From an uncultured bacterium (GTDB taxonomy: Bacteria; Actinomycetota; Coriobacteriia; Coriobacteriales; Coriobacteriaceae): DNA of 7,093 nucleotides. Positions 1-5,705 of the stretch are shown here, piece after piece. Each line of letters starts with the position of its first letter. Position 1 is the stretch's first letter. Made by a program: the position numbers and the translations under genes. The stretch lies in NCBI GenBank assembly GCA_905215835.1, contig CAJMRR010000106.1, positions 1-7,093 of the forward strand. Direction: 5' to 3'. Below the pieces are notes generated by a model. It was not told the origin of the DNA, made no database searches, and saw only the letters and a program-made list of their open reading frames with translations.

Positions 1-1117
1 CGGCCACGAGCGCGCTATCGGTGATGTGCACGCCGTGGAAGATCTCGTACTTCTCCTTGAGGCCACGCAGAATCGAGATGGTGTCCTCGACGGTAGGCTC
101 GCTCACCATAACGGTCTGGAAACGACGGGCGAGCGCCGCGTCCTTCTCGATGTACTTGCGGTATTCGTCGAGCGTGGTCGCGCCGATCGCATGCAGGTCG
201 CCACGGGCGAGCACCGGCTTGAGGATGTTGCCTGCGTCCATGGAGCCCTCGGTGGCACCCGCGCCCACAATGGTGTGAAGCTCATCGATGAACAGGATGA
301 CCTTACCTTCGGATTTTTGCACTTCTTTGAGCACGGCCTTTAAGCGGTCCTCGAACTCACCACGGTACTTGGCGCCGGCGACCAACGCGCTCATGTCGAG
401 CTCGATGAGGTCGCGGTCGCGCAGGGTGCTCGGCACATCGCCGGCCACGATACGCTGGGCGATGCCCTCGACGATAGCCGTTTTACCGACGCCCGGCTCA
501 CCGATGAGCACGGGGTTGTTCTTGGTGCGGCGGGACAGAACCTGAATGGTACGGCGGATCTCGTCGGTACGGCCGATGACCGGGTCGAGCTTACCGGCGC
601 GGGCAAGATCGCAGATGTTGCGACCGTACTGCTCCAACGCCTCAAACTGGGTCTTGTCCTCGGCAGACGTCACGCGGTCATCGCCACGCAGCTCCTCGTA
701 GACCTGCTCGATGCGCTCCTTGGTCACGCCAGCGTCACGCAGTACACGACCAGCCTCGCCCTTGTCCTCGGCAAGCGCCATCAGCAGATGCTCGGTCACC
801 ACAAAGCTGTCGCCCATCTTGGTGGCCTTCTTCTCGGCTTTTTCGATGACGCGGACGAGCTCGTTGGACAGACCCATCTGCTGGCCCTCGCCCGAAACCT
901 TGGGCGCGCGGTCGATGGCATCCTGCGTGGAGCGTGCGAGCTGAGCCGGGTCGGCACCGATGCGCTCGATGATCACGGAGATATTGCGCTCGCCGGCACC
1001 GAGCAGGGCGGACAGCAGGTGAATCGGCTCCACCGCGCCAGCCTGCGCGTCGGCAGCCGTGCTCATGGCGGTCTGCAACGCCTCGCGCGACGTCATTGCT
1101 AGCTTATCGATTCTCAT
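1..1117 (-). CDS. clpB: ClpB disaggregase, N-terminal 372 residues (3' end outside window)
   Basis: ATP-dependent Hsp100 chaperone of the cytoplasm that threads aggregated proteins through a hexameric ring and hands them to DnaK/DnaJ. Seen: Clp N-terminal repeat domain at residues 1-145, then the first AAA+ module with Walker A GEPGVGKT (206-213), pore-loop tyrosine in GAKYRGEFE (Tyr251), Walker B VILFIDELH (273-281, Asp278/Glu279), sensor-1 IGATTLDEY (311-319) and arginine finger ALARRF (328-333). The frame is open to the left edge; the middle domain and second AAA+ module would lie outside. ATG at 1117 is chosen because AGAGAGGTGA sits 5-6 bases upstream; a second in-frame ATG at 1096 lacks such a site. 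ClpA/ClpC are less likely given the N-domain and NBD1 wording, though the diagnostic middle domain is not visible. Heat-shock control by the nearby HspR is plausible, but no consensus HAIR site was seen upstream. Confidence 0.95.
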   Translation of the reverse strand, partial: MRIDKLAMTSREALQTAMSTAADAQAGAVEPIHLLSALLGAGERNISVIIERIGADPAQLARSTQDAIDRAPKVSGEGQQMGLSNELVRVIEKAEKKATKMGDSFVVTEHLLMALAEDKGEAGRVLRDAGVTKERIEQVYEELRGDDRVTSAEDKTQFEALEQYGRNICDLARAGKLDPVIGRTDEIRRTIQVLSRRTKNNPVLIGEPGVGKTAIVEGIAQRIVAGDVPSTLRDRDLIELDMSALVAGAKYRGEFEDRLKAVLKEVQKSEGKVILFIDELHTIVGAGATEGSMDAGNILKPVLARGDLHAIGATTLDEYRKYIEKDAALARRFQTVMVSEPTVEDTISILRGLKEKYEIFHGVHITDSALVA

Positions 1118-1122
1118 GGAAT

Positions 1123-1156
1123 CACCTCTCTTGGGGTGGCCGCCCTACGGGGCGGC
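1123..1156 (-). promoter_or_regulatory. clpB 5' leader: GC hairpin plus a weak helix over the ribosome binding site
   Basis: Reading the minus strand, a perfect 7-bp stem GCCGCCC/GGGCGGC with loop CGTA (1156-1139) stands just upstream of clpB. Directly after it, CACC (1138-1135) can pair with GGTG (1126-1123), which is part of the Shine-Dalgarno AGAGAGGTGA. A stable first hairpin followed by a weak helix masking the SD is the layout of known RNA thermometers. The function here is inference; only the base pairing is seen. The first hairpin has no T-run after it, so it is not a terminator. Confidence 0.4.
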
Positions 1157-1195
1157 TTCACGTTGTTCGAGAAGTATTGTTGCCAGCTTTGTACG

Positions 1196-1240
1196 ATCTT
1201 ATACATAAATCTAAGTCTCTATATATAAGATTTTCTGAGT
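1196..1240 (-). promoter_or_regulatory. Candidate clpB promoter with AT-rich dyad
   Basis: This is an AT-rich island in otherwise GC-rich DNA, about 80-120 bases before clpB. On the minus strand TATAAG (1203-1198) is a 5/6 match to a -10 box; a second option is TATATA further upstream. A convincing -35 box was not found. An 8-bp inverted repeat ATCTTATA (1196-1203) / TATAAGAT (1224-1231) overlaps the -10 and could be an operator. Neither the HAIR consensus (CTTGAGT-N7-ACTCAAG) nor CIRCE is present. Confidence 0.4.
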
Positions 1241-1303
1241 GATTGAAAGATAGGGAGCAGGTGCGCTCACCCGCTACGGCCTCGTCCCCTTACTATCTCA
1301 ATC
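1241..1303. repeat. Imperfect inverted repeat GATTGA(AA)GATAG / CTATCTCAATC
   Basis: The left arm at 1241-1253 pairs with the right arm at 1293-1303, with two extra A residues in the left arm. A small GGTG-CGCT-CACC hairpin lies inside the loop. GTCCCC (1284-1289) stands shortly before the right arm, the same core and placement seen in the other palindromes of this window. The right arm overlaps the left arm of the next inverted repeat (1296-1350), so as RNA the two pairings exclude each other. Confidence 0.5.
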
Positions 1304-1350
1304 TGTAACATCTAGCGGCTGTTTATGGCTCTAGATGTTACAGATCGAGA
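1296..1350. repeat. Perfect 15-bp inverted repeat extended to 19 bp
   Basis: ATCTGTAACATCTAG (1301-1315) and CTAGATGTTACAGAT (1331-1345) are exact reverse complements around a 15-base loop. After one mismatch (A1300/C1346) the pairing continues for four more bases (TCTC 1296-1299 with GAGA 1347-1350). No T-run follows on either strand, so a simple intrinsic terminator is unlikely. It lies between the stop of the minus-strand gene at 1404 and the clpB promoter. It may be a REP-like element or a large operator. Confidence 0.7.
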
Positions 1351-1357
1351 CAGACCG

Positions 1358-1395
1358 AAAACCACCACAAAGAGGGCAGGCACCTTTGTGGTGGT
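1358..1395 (-). repeat. 35-bp palindromic repeat, copy A, with T-run (terminator-like)
   Basis: Perfect 12-bp arms ACCACCACAAAG (1361-1372) and CTTTGTGGTGGT (1384-1395) enclose an 11-base loop (1373-1383). It starts eight bases after the stop of the minus-strand gene at 1404. On that strand the hairpin is followed by TTTTCGG, so it can act as that gene's intrinsic terminator. On the minus strand the loop reads GTGCCTGCCCT, differing from copy C at only two positions; identity continues through GGTGGTTTTCG. Confidence 0.8.
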
Positions 1396-1403
1396 CGAGG
1401 TCT

Positions 1404-2108
1404 CTATTCCTTCGCCGAACCCGTACTTCCCGATTCGACGGTCCAGGGCATCTCATCCTCGAACAGCCATGTACGGGCAGACCCACTATCGCGTGCAGTC
1501 TGCGGGTCAGGCAAGCAGGTCTGTTTATAGGCATCTTGGATACACTGACCCATAAAATCGTTGAGCTCGGTCTGGTCGCCCTCCATGACATAGGCGACAT
1601 CGCCGTCCATGATGTAGATGCCCGGACCCTCATTGCCCTCGTAGCCCGGATCGTACGAGACATCACATAACTTGGCGCCGTTTGCAGTGTCCAGCTCGAT
1701 GGAAGAGTGGCATCCGCCAACCATGTCGTTCGCTTTTGCCCGATAGGACGCATATCCGTACCAACGCTTAAATGTTTTGCCCTTGAGTAGCTCGGACGCC
1801 CTATCGATCAGGCTTGTATCCGTGGTATAGCGCATGGCCCCAAGCTGAATACGCGGATAATTGCTAATACCCAGCACAGCCGGCTGCTCATCAAAATCAA
1901 CCGTAATGGTCTCGGGCTTGTCGTCGCCGGTCAGAAGTTCGACAGATTGAGTCACAGGCTTGACCACCGGCTCCGTCACCGCAGCAGGTAGAAATGCCAT
2001 ACCGACAGCGCCCGCGCCAACCACAGCGATCGCAAGCGCCAAGACAATCAATCCAATACGGGCAGAACGGCTCACGGCAAAACACCCCACAATGCAAACC
2101 CGCGCCAT
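1404..2108 (-). CDS. Membrane-anchored or secreted protein of unknown function
   Basis: I do not recognise the family. The 234-residue product has a basic start (SRSAR, residues 13-17), one hydrophobic segment (about 19-41) and no lipobox, which fits a signal anchor with the rest outside the cell. The outer part has four cysteines (133, 148, 189, 198), enough for two disulfides. It has an acidic stretch (residues 150-190) with DPGYEGNEGPG and the short tandem-like MDGDVAYVMEGD. The start is uncertain: ATG 2108 has GGAGG 14 bases upstream, which is long. GTG at 2075 (codon 12) has GGGGTG about 8-9 bases upstream, places the basic residues at the extreme N-terminus and would remove Cys5 and Cys9. 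It is flanked by repeat copies A and B and is divergent from the gene at 2310. Confidence 0.75.
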   Translation of the reverse strand: MARVCIVGCFAVSRSARIGLIVLALAIAVVGAGAVGMAFLPAAVTEPVVKPVTQSVELLTGDDKPETITVDFDEQPAVLGISNYPRIQLGAMRYTTDTSLIDRASELLKGKTFKRWYGYASYRAKANDMVGGCHSSIELDTANGAKLCDVSYDPGYEGNEGPGIYIMDGDVAYVMEGDQTELNDFMGQCIQDAYKQTCLPDPQTARDSGSARTWLFEDEMPWTVESGSTGSAKE

Positions 2109-2164
2109 GTGCCCTAATGATACCTCCAGCTAACACTATCACCAAAAGAAGCCGTCCACTCCCC

Positions 2165-2199
2165 ACCACCACAAAGGGGACAGGCACCTTTGCGGTGGT
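2165..2199. repeat. 35-bp palindromic repeat, copy B
   Basis: Arms ACCACCACAAAG (2165-2176) and CTTTGCGGTGGT (2188-2199) have one mismatch (C2193 instead of T). The loop GGGACAGGCAC (2177-2187) equals the reverse complement of the copy C loop, so B is inverted relative to C and has the same orientation as A. It lies in the divergent region between the genes starting at 2108 and 2310. It lacks the T-run of copies A and C, so termination is not its role here. Confidence 0.8.
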
Positions 2200-2309
2200 T
2201 CTCGGTTTCGACGTCCAGCTGTCACACGTTATGAGATTAAAATTGAATCGTTAGCTGAGATTATTCATTTGTCATCGAGCTTGCCTGCTCTTTCTCTCGA
2301 GGAGCGCAT

Positions 2310-2978
2310 ATGAAGCCGCCTCATTCCACCGGCCGCAACGTCATCGCCATTCTCGCCATACCCATCGTGATGCTCTTCCTTATCGTCGCCACGCCCTTTT
2401 CCCTTGGTATCGCCTCGCCCTTCGATCTTTGCGGGATGATCGACGCCGGCTCGCGTGCCACCTCGCTCTCCTTTGTCTGCCGTGGCGTGTTCTACGAATA
2501 TGCAATTCCCACCGGAAGTTGGCAGTCCAAGTTACCGTTGCTCGGCAAGGTCGACGGATGCTCCCCCTATTTCTGCCTTGAACCTCAGGCGCTAAACTAT
2601 CTAATCGACGACCAGCCACTCGACTCCATCACCCTCGCCTTCGACTACGCACCAAACACCGATGAGCGCCACATGAACCAAGTCCTCGACAAGATGCTTG
2701 GACAGTGCGGGCTCACCGAGGAGACCGGTCGAACCATCTATAGCAACCAGAAATTAAAGCGAACAGAACTCCGCCGTGTCGGAAAAATCAAAGGGCGAAA
2801 CGGGGCCGCCTACTGGGATGCCTGGGCAACACGCGACAAGGGCGAATTCGGACACAGCACCTATATGGTCACTGTCTACACCAAAGACGGAATTAAGGAC
2901 AATGTTGACGATTTCGCGTCATCCAAACTCGGCATCCCCAAAACAACCAAGCCCGCCAGCCCAGATGAAATCCTGTAG
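2310..2978 (+). CDS. Membrane-anchored or secreted protein of unknown function
   Basis: I do not recognise the family. The 222-residue product starts at ATG 2310, preceded by GAGGAG six bases upstream, a good ribosome binding site. Residues 1-9 are polar and basic and residues 10-36 are strongly hydrophobic, so a signal anchor or uncleaved signal peptide is likely. No lipobox cysteine follows directly (the first cysteine is Cys41). Five cysteines (41, 57, 84, 89, 133) lie in the outer part, including CSPYFC at 84-89, which suggests disulfide bonding. The C-terminal tail (210-222) is rich in Lys, Pro and Ser. It shares no obvious sequence with the protein at 1404-2108, although both have the same small anchor-plus-ectodomain build and both are flanked by the same palindromic repeat. 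It is the only plus-strand gene in the window and is convergent with the hydratase gene. Confidence 0.8.
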   Translation: MKPPHSTGRNVIAILAIPIVMLFLIVATPFSLGIASPFDLCGMIDAGSRATSLSFVCRGVFYEYAIPTGSWQSKLPLLGKVDGCSPYFCLEPQALNYLIDDQPLDSITLAFDYAPNTDERHMNQVLDKMLGQCGLTEETGRTIYSNQKLKRTELRRVGKIKGRNGAAYWDAWATRDKGEFGHSTYMVTVYTKDGIKDNVDDFASSKLGIPKTTKPASPDEIL

Positions 2979-3032
2979 AGACGCTCATTAACATACCGCT
3001 CAACAATCACAACAACATCGAGCTCGTTCCCC

Positions 3033-3070
3033 ACCACCACAAAGGTGCCTGTCCCCTTTGTGGTGGTTTT
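3033..3070 (+). repeat. 35-bp palindromic repeat, copy C, with T-run (terminator-like)
   Basis: Perfect 12-bp arms ACCACCACAAAG (3033-3044) and CTTTGTGGTGGT (3056-3067) enclose the loop GTGCCTGTCCC (3045-3055). The hairpin is followed by TTTT (3067-3070), so it can terminate the plus-strand gene that stops at 2978. It has the same orientation relative to its upstream gene as copy A has to its own. Confidence 0.8.
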
Positions 3071-3074
3071 CGAC

Positions 3075-3105
3075 AAAAAGAAGCCGCCCCATTAACAGAG
3101 GCGGC
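3075..3105 (-). terminator. Intrinsic terminator of the hydratase gene
   Basis: On the minus strand GCCGCC (3105-3100) pairs with GGCGGC (3088-3083) across an 11-base loop. The stem is followed by TTCTTTTT (ending at 3075). It lies about 140 bases after the stop codon at 3247 and faces copy C of the palindromic repeat, as expected between convergent genes. Confidence 0.75.
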
Positions 3106-3157
3106 ATCAAGCAAGTCTATTTATTAGCGTCCCTCAAGACCCAACGAGAACGCAGAA

Positions 3158-3239
3158 ATGTAGCCCGGGGCTTACCCTTTCCCGAACGCGACCCTCGCGA
3201 AGCGCATGAGCACGAGGGAAAGATGTGGCCGGGGCGTAC
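3158..3239 (-). other. Structured 3' untranslated region of the hydratase gene
   Basis: Between the hydratase stop (3247) and its terminator lies a symmetric element. CTTTCCC (3177-3183) pairs with GGGAAAG (3216-3222), and CCCTCG (3192-3197) pairs with CGAGGG (3213-3218). Both use G3216-3218, so only one can form at a time. Outside them stand two near-direct repeats, ATGTAGCCCGGGGCTTAC (3158-3175) and ATGTGGCCGGGGCGTAC (3223-3239). No open frame with a ribosome binding site was seen. It could be a 3'-UTR-derived small RNA, an RNA stability element or another dispersed repeat. Confidence 0.4.
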
Positions 3240-3246
3240 AGCAGAG

Positions 3247-5547
3247 TTAATCGGCAGCGGCCTTGAACTTGTTGTAGTTGATCAGGCAGCCAGCCTTGAC
3301 GATGGCACGCTCCTCTGCCGTCATATCGGCAATGTAGAGCTCAATCTGCTCGACCGCACCATCGGCGCGCACCACGTAGGCGGCGATGCCCTTCAGGTCG
3401 CCATCGAGCGCGGCGCGGATACCCGGCACAAAGACGTAGTCGCCCACCTCAAAGCTGGGCTCGGCCTCCATCTGGAAGGGCACCATGCCCCAGTTCATCA
3501 CGTTGGAGCGATAGCGCTTGGTGGCGTACTCGTGGACGATGTTGGCCAGACCGCCGATCACGCGCTGACAGCTCGCGGCCTGCTCGCGGGCGGAACCGTC
3601 ACCGGGCTTCTTGGCATAGAGCATGGAGCCGTACTCAGTCGCCTTGGCATCGGCCGCGACACCCGCGCCGACCAGCGCCTCAAACACGCCCGCAAGCTCG
3701 GCATCGAGTGCCGCCAGATCGCCTGCTGCCTCGCCGGCAACGCGGCGCTTCTCCACGGCGTCGACCTCCTTGGAGCGACCCACGTAGGCCGGATCGCGAC
3801 GGCTGAGCGTAAACTCGGCCAGGCCCAGCGGGTTGGAGCGGAAGGAGCTCGTCTCGCCCGAAGGAATGAGCTCGTCGGTCGTGGTGACCGGATCCATGAT
3901 CTTGGAGCACACCTTGAGCAGGATATCGTCGCCGAGCGGCTCCATCGCGGGCCACGGCTTGATGTTGGGACCCTCGACCAGCTCGTCGGCAGGCTCCGCC
4001 TTGCCAAAGCCCCAGTACACGCGCTTTTTGTACGGCGCGTCGTCAAAGGTGTACTCGCAGGCCTCGTCCCAAGTCTCCTCGGGCAGGTCGGTCGCCGGCG
4101 TCAGGACGCCGCCGTTGGCAGCCGGCGCCGCAATGGAGCGGGCGTCCATCAGGGCCACGGCGCTCAGCTGGCCATTGCCCGGCTTGGAACCCTCGCGGTT
4201 GGGGAAGTTGCGCGTAGTGTGGCGGATCGAAAGGCCGTTGTTGGCGGGCGTGTCGCCGGCGCCGAAGCACGGGCCGCAGAACGCCGTGCGCACGATCGCG
4301 CCGGCCTCCATGAGGTCGTAGATGTAGCCGCGGCGTGTAAGCTCGAGTGCCACGGGCTGGCTCGTGGGATAGACCGACAGCGAGAACTCGCCGCAGCCGG
4401 TGTTGGCGCCCTTGAGCACGCGGGCAGCCTGGACCACGGAGTCGTAGTTGCCGCCCGAGCAGCCGGCGATAACGCCCTGCTGCACGTGCAGCTTGCCGTC
4501 GACGATCTTGTCGAGCAGGCTAAAGTGCGTCTTGCCCTCGCCGATCTTGGCGGCCTCGAGCTCCACCTCGTGCAGGATGTCCTCGAGGTTCTCGTTGAGC
4601 TCGTCAATCTCAAAGCCGTTGGAAGGATGGAACGGCAGCGCGATCATGGGCTTGATGCTCGACAGATCGACCTCGACGCAGCCGTCGTAGTAGGCGACAT
4701 CGGCGGGCTTGAGCTCGCGGTAGTCGTCGCCGCGGCCGTGCATGGCCAAAAACGCGTGTGTGTCCTCGTCGGTGGCCCAGATGGAGGAAAGGCAGGTGGT
4801 CTCGGTGGTCATGACGTCGACGCCGTTGCGATAGTCAGTCGTCATGCTCGCGATGCCGGGGCCCACGAACTCCATGACCTTGTTCTTGACGTAGCCCTTG
4901 GCAAAGACGGCGCGGATGATGGCGAGCGCCACATCGTGCGGGCCGACGCCGGGGCGCGGAGCGCCCGTGAGGTAGATGGCGACGACGCCGGGATAGGCGA
5001 CATCGTAGGTGTCGCGCAGCAGCTGCTTTGCCAGCTCGCCGCCGCCCTCGCCCACGGCCATGGTGCCCAGGGCGCCGTAGCGGGTGTGCGAGTCGGAGCC
5101 CAAGATCATCTTGCCGCAGCCGGCGAAGTTCTCACGCATAAAGGAGTGGATGACCGCAATATGGGGCGGAACGAAGATGCCGCCGTACTTCTTAGCAGCG
5201 GAAAGGCCAAAGACGTGGTCGTCCTCGTTGATGGTGCCGCCCACGGCGCACAGCGAGTTATGGCAGTTGGTGAGCACGTAGGGCAGCGGGAACTGCTCCA
5301 TGCCCGAGGCACGCGCCGTTTGGATGATGCCGACAAAGGTGATGTCGTGGCTCGCCATGGCGTCGAAGCGGATCTTGAGCGCCTCGGGATCTCCGGACGT
5401 ATTGTGTGCCTGGAGGATCGAATACGCGATGGTGCCACGCTTGGCATCCTCGGGCGTCTGCGTAATACCGCGCTCGGCAGCCTCGGCCGCAGGCACAACC
5501 TCGCTGCCGCCGCGCAGGTAGATGCCGTCCTCGTACAGCTTGACCAT
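3247..5547 (-). CDS. ybhJ: Aconitase-family hydratase, YbhJ type
   Basis: A [4Fe-4S] hydro-lyase of the aconitase superfamily; 766 residues, single chain, cytoplasmic. Seen: GSDSHT (150-155) with the conserved Asp-Ser-His, followed by GALGTMAVGEGGGELAKQLL (158-177). Cluster cysteines are Cys363 (GCSGGNYD) and Cys424/Cys427 (FCGPCFGAGD). RNFPNREGS (446-454) is present, and the swivel domain carries GDGSARE (649-655), matching the active-site Ser and Arg of aconitase. All cluster ligands are therefore present and activity is expected. From memory the wording follows E. coli YbhJ closely, more than AcnA or AcnB; the YbhJ substrate is not settled, so citrate/isocitrate is only one possibility. 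The start is set at ATG 5547 (GGGAG five bases upstream). An ATG at 5592 would add 15 residues but has no ribosome binding site and would translate a hairpin. The gene stands alone, with a terminator at 3075-3105. Confidence 0.9.
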   Translation of the reverse strand: MVKLYEDGIYLRGGSEVVPAAEAAERGITQTPEDAKRGTIAYSILQAHNTSGDPEALKIRFDAMASHDITFVGIIQTARASGMEQFPLPYVLTNCHNSLCAVGGTINEDDHVFGLSAAKKYGGIFVPPHIAVIHSFMRENFAGCGKMILGSDSHTRYGALGTMAVGEGGGELAKQLLRDTYDVAYPGVVAIYLTGAPRPGVGPHDVALAIIRAVFAKGYVKNKVMEFVGPGIASMTTDYRNGVDVMTTETTCLSSIWATDEDTHAFLAMHGRGDDYRELKPADVAYYDGCVEVDLSSIKPMIALPFHPSNGFEIDELNENLEDILHEVELEAAKIGEGKTHFSLLDKIVDGKLHVQQGVIAGCSGGNYDSVVQAARVLKGANTGCGEFSLSVYPTSQPVALELTRRGYIYDLMEAGAIVRTAFCGPCFGAGDTPANNGLSIRHTTRNFPNREGSKPGNGQLSAVALMDARSIAAPAANGGVLTPATDLPEETWDEACEYTFDDAPYKKRVYWGFGKAEPADELVEGPNIKPWPAMEPLGDDILLKVCSKIMDPVTTTDELIPSGETSSFRSNPLGLAEFTLSRRDPAYVGRSKEVDAVEKRRVAGEAAGDLAALDAELAGVFEALVGAGVAADAKATEYGSMLYAKKPGDGSAREQAASCQRVIGGLANIVHEYATKRYRSNVMNWGMVPFQMEAEPSFEVGDYVFVPGIRAALDGDLKGIAAYVVRADGAVEQIELYIADMTAEERAIVKAGCLINYNKFKAAAD

Positions 5548-5562
5548 ACTGTCTCCCACTCT

Positions 5563-5579
5563 GCCCGAAAGGCTCGGGC
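5563..5579 (-). promoter_or_regulatory. Hairpin in the hydratase leader
   Basis: GCCCGA (5563-5568) and TCGGGC (5574-5579) form a 6-bp stem with a 5-base loop just upstream of the GGGAG ribosome binding site. Its presence argues that translation starts at 5547 rather than 5592. A regulatory role is possible but not shown. Confidence 0.35.
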
Positions 5580-5647
5580 GCATAGCATACATTCATTCAA
5601 TATCGTGCCATAGAACAGTTGCGAGTGGGTTGCGAATCTGCACGTTC

Positions 5648-5665
5648 ACTTTATCTCGGTAAAGT
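5648..5665. promoter_or_regulatory. Symmetric dyad ACTTTA-N6-TAAAGT, possible operator
   Basis: A perfect 6-bp inverted repeat with a 6-base spacer (TCTCGG) lies about 100 bases upstream of the hydratase start, in the region where its promoter should be. The size and spacing suit a dimeric helix-turn-helix regulator. No clear -35/-10 pair could be assigned, so the call is weak. Confidence 0.3.
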
Positions 5666-5685
5666 AAAGGACGAGCCCCTTGCAT

Positions 5686-5705
5686 CACTCTCCTAACAAG
5701 GAGTG
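5686..5705. repeat. Small hairpin CTCCT-AACA-AGGAG
   Basis: CTCCT (5690-5694) pairs with AGGAG (5699-5703) over a 4-base loop. After one T-T mismatch, AC (5687-5688) pairs with GT (5705-5706). No T-run follows on either strand. It abuts the first unit of the GTCCC array and may be part of the same element. Confidence 0.4.

Noticed and set aside
26..343. Plus-strand open frames at the left edge (also 288-545, 711-1102)
   Set aside because: They are antisense shadows of clpB, which carries intact Walker A, Walker B and arginine-finger motifs on the minus strand.
1139..1156. Terminator upstream of clpB
   Set aside because: The GC stem has no T-run on the minus strand and sits inside the clpB leader right before the ribosome binding site.
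2208..2217. CGACGTCCAG shared with the outer arms at 5853-5950
   Set aside because: Ten bases of a GC-rich, partly palindromic word (GACGTC) can recur by chance, and the surroundings do not match.
2243..2267. TTGAAT and TATTCA as a promoter for the gene at 2310
   Set aside because: The spacer is only 13 bases, too short for a sigma-70-type promoter; no better pair was found.
2876..3076. Minus-strand frame of 66 codons
   Set aside because: Its N-terminus is just the translation of palindromic repeat copy C, and the rest overlaps the end of a well-supported plus-strand gene.
5548..5592. 15-residue N-terminal extension of the hydratase from ATG 5592
   Set aside because: There is no ribosome binding site before 5592 and the extension covers a hairpin, whereas ATG 5547 has GGGAG at good spacing.
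3058..5613. Plus-strand open frame of 851 codons, antisense to the hydratase
   Set aside because: It is the mirror of a highly GC-biased real gene. The translation is low-complexity in Ala, Val, His, Arg and Gly with no domain, it begins inside a palindromic repeat, and the minus-strand frame has unmistakable aconitase motifs.
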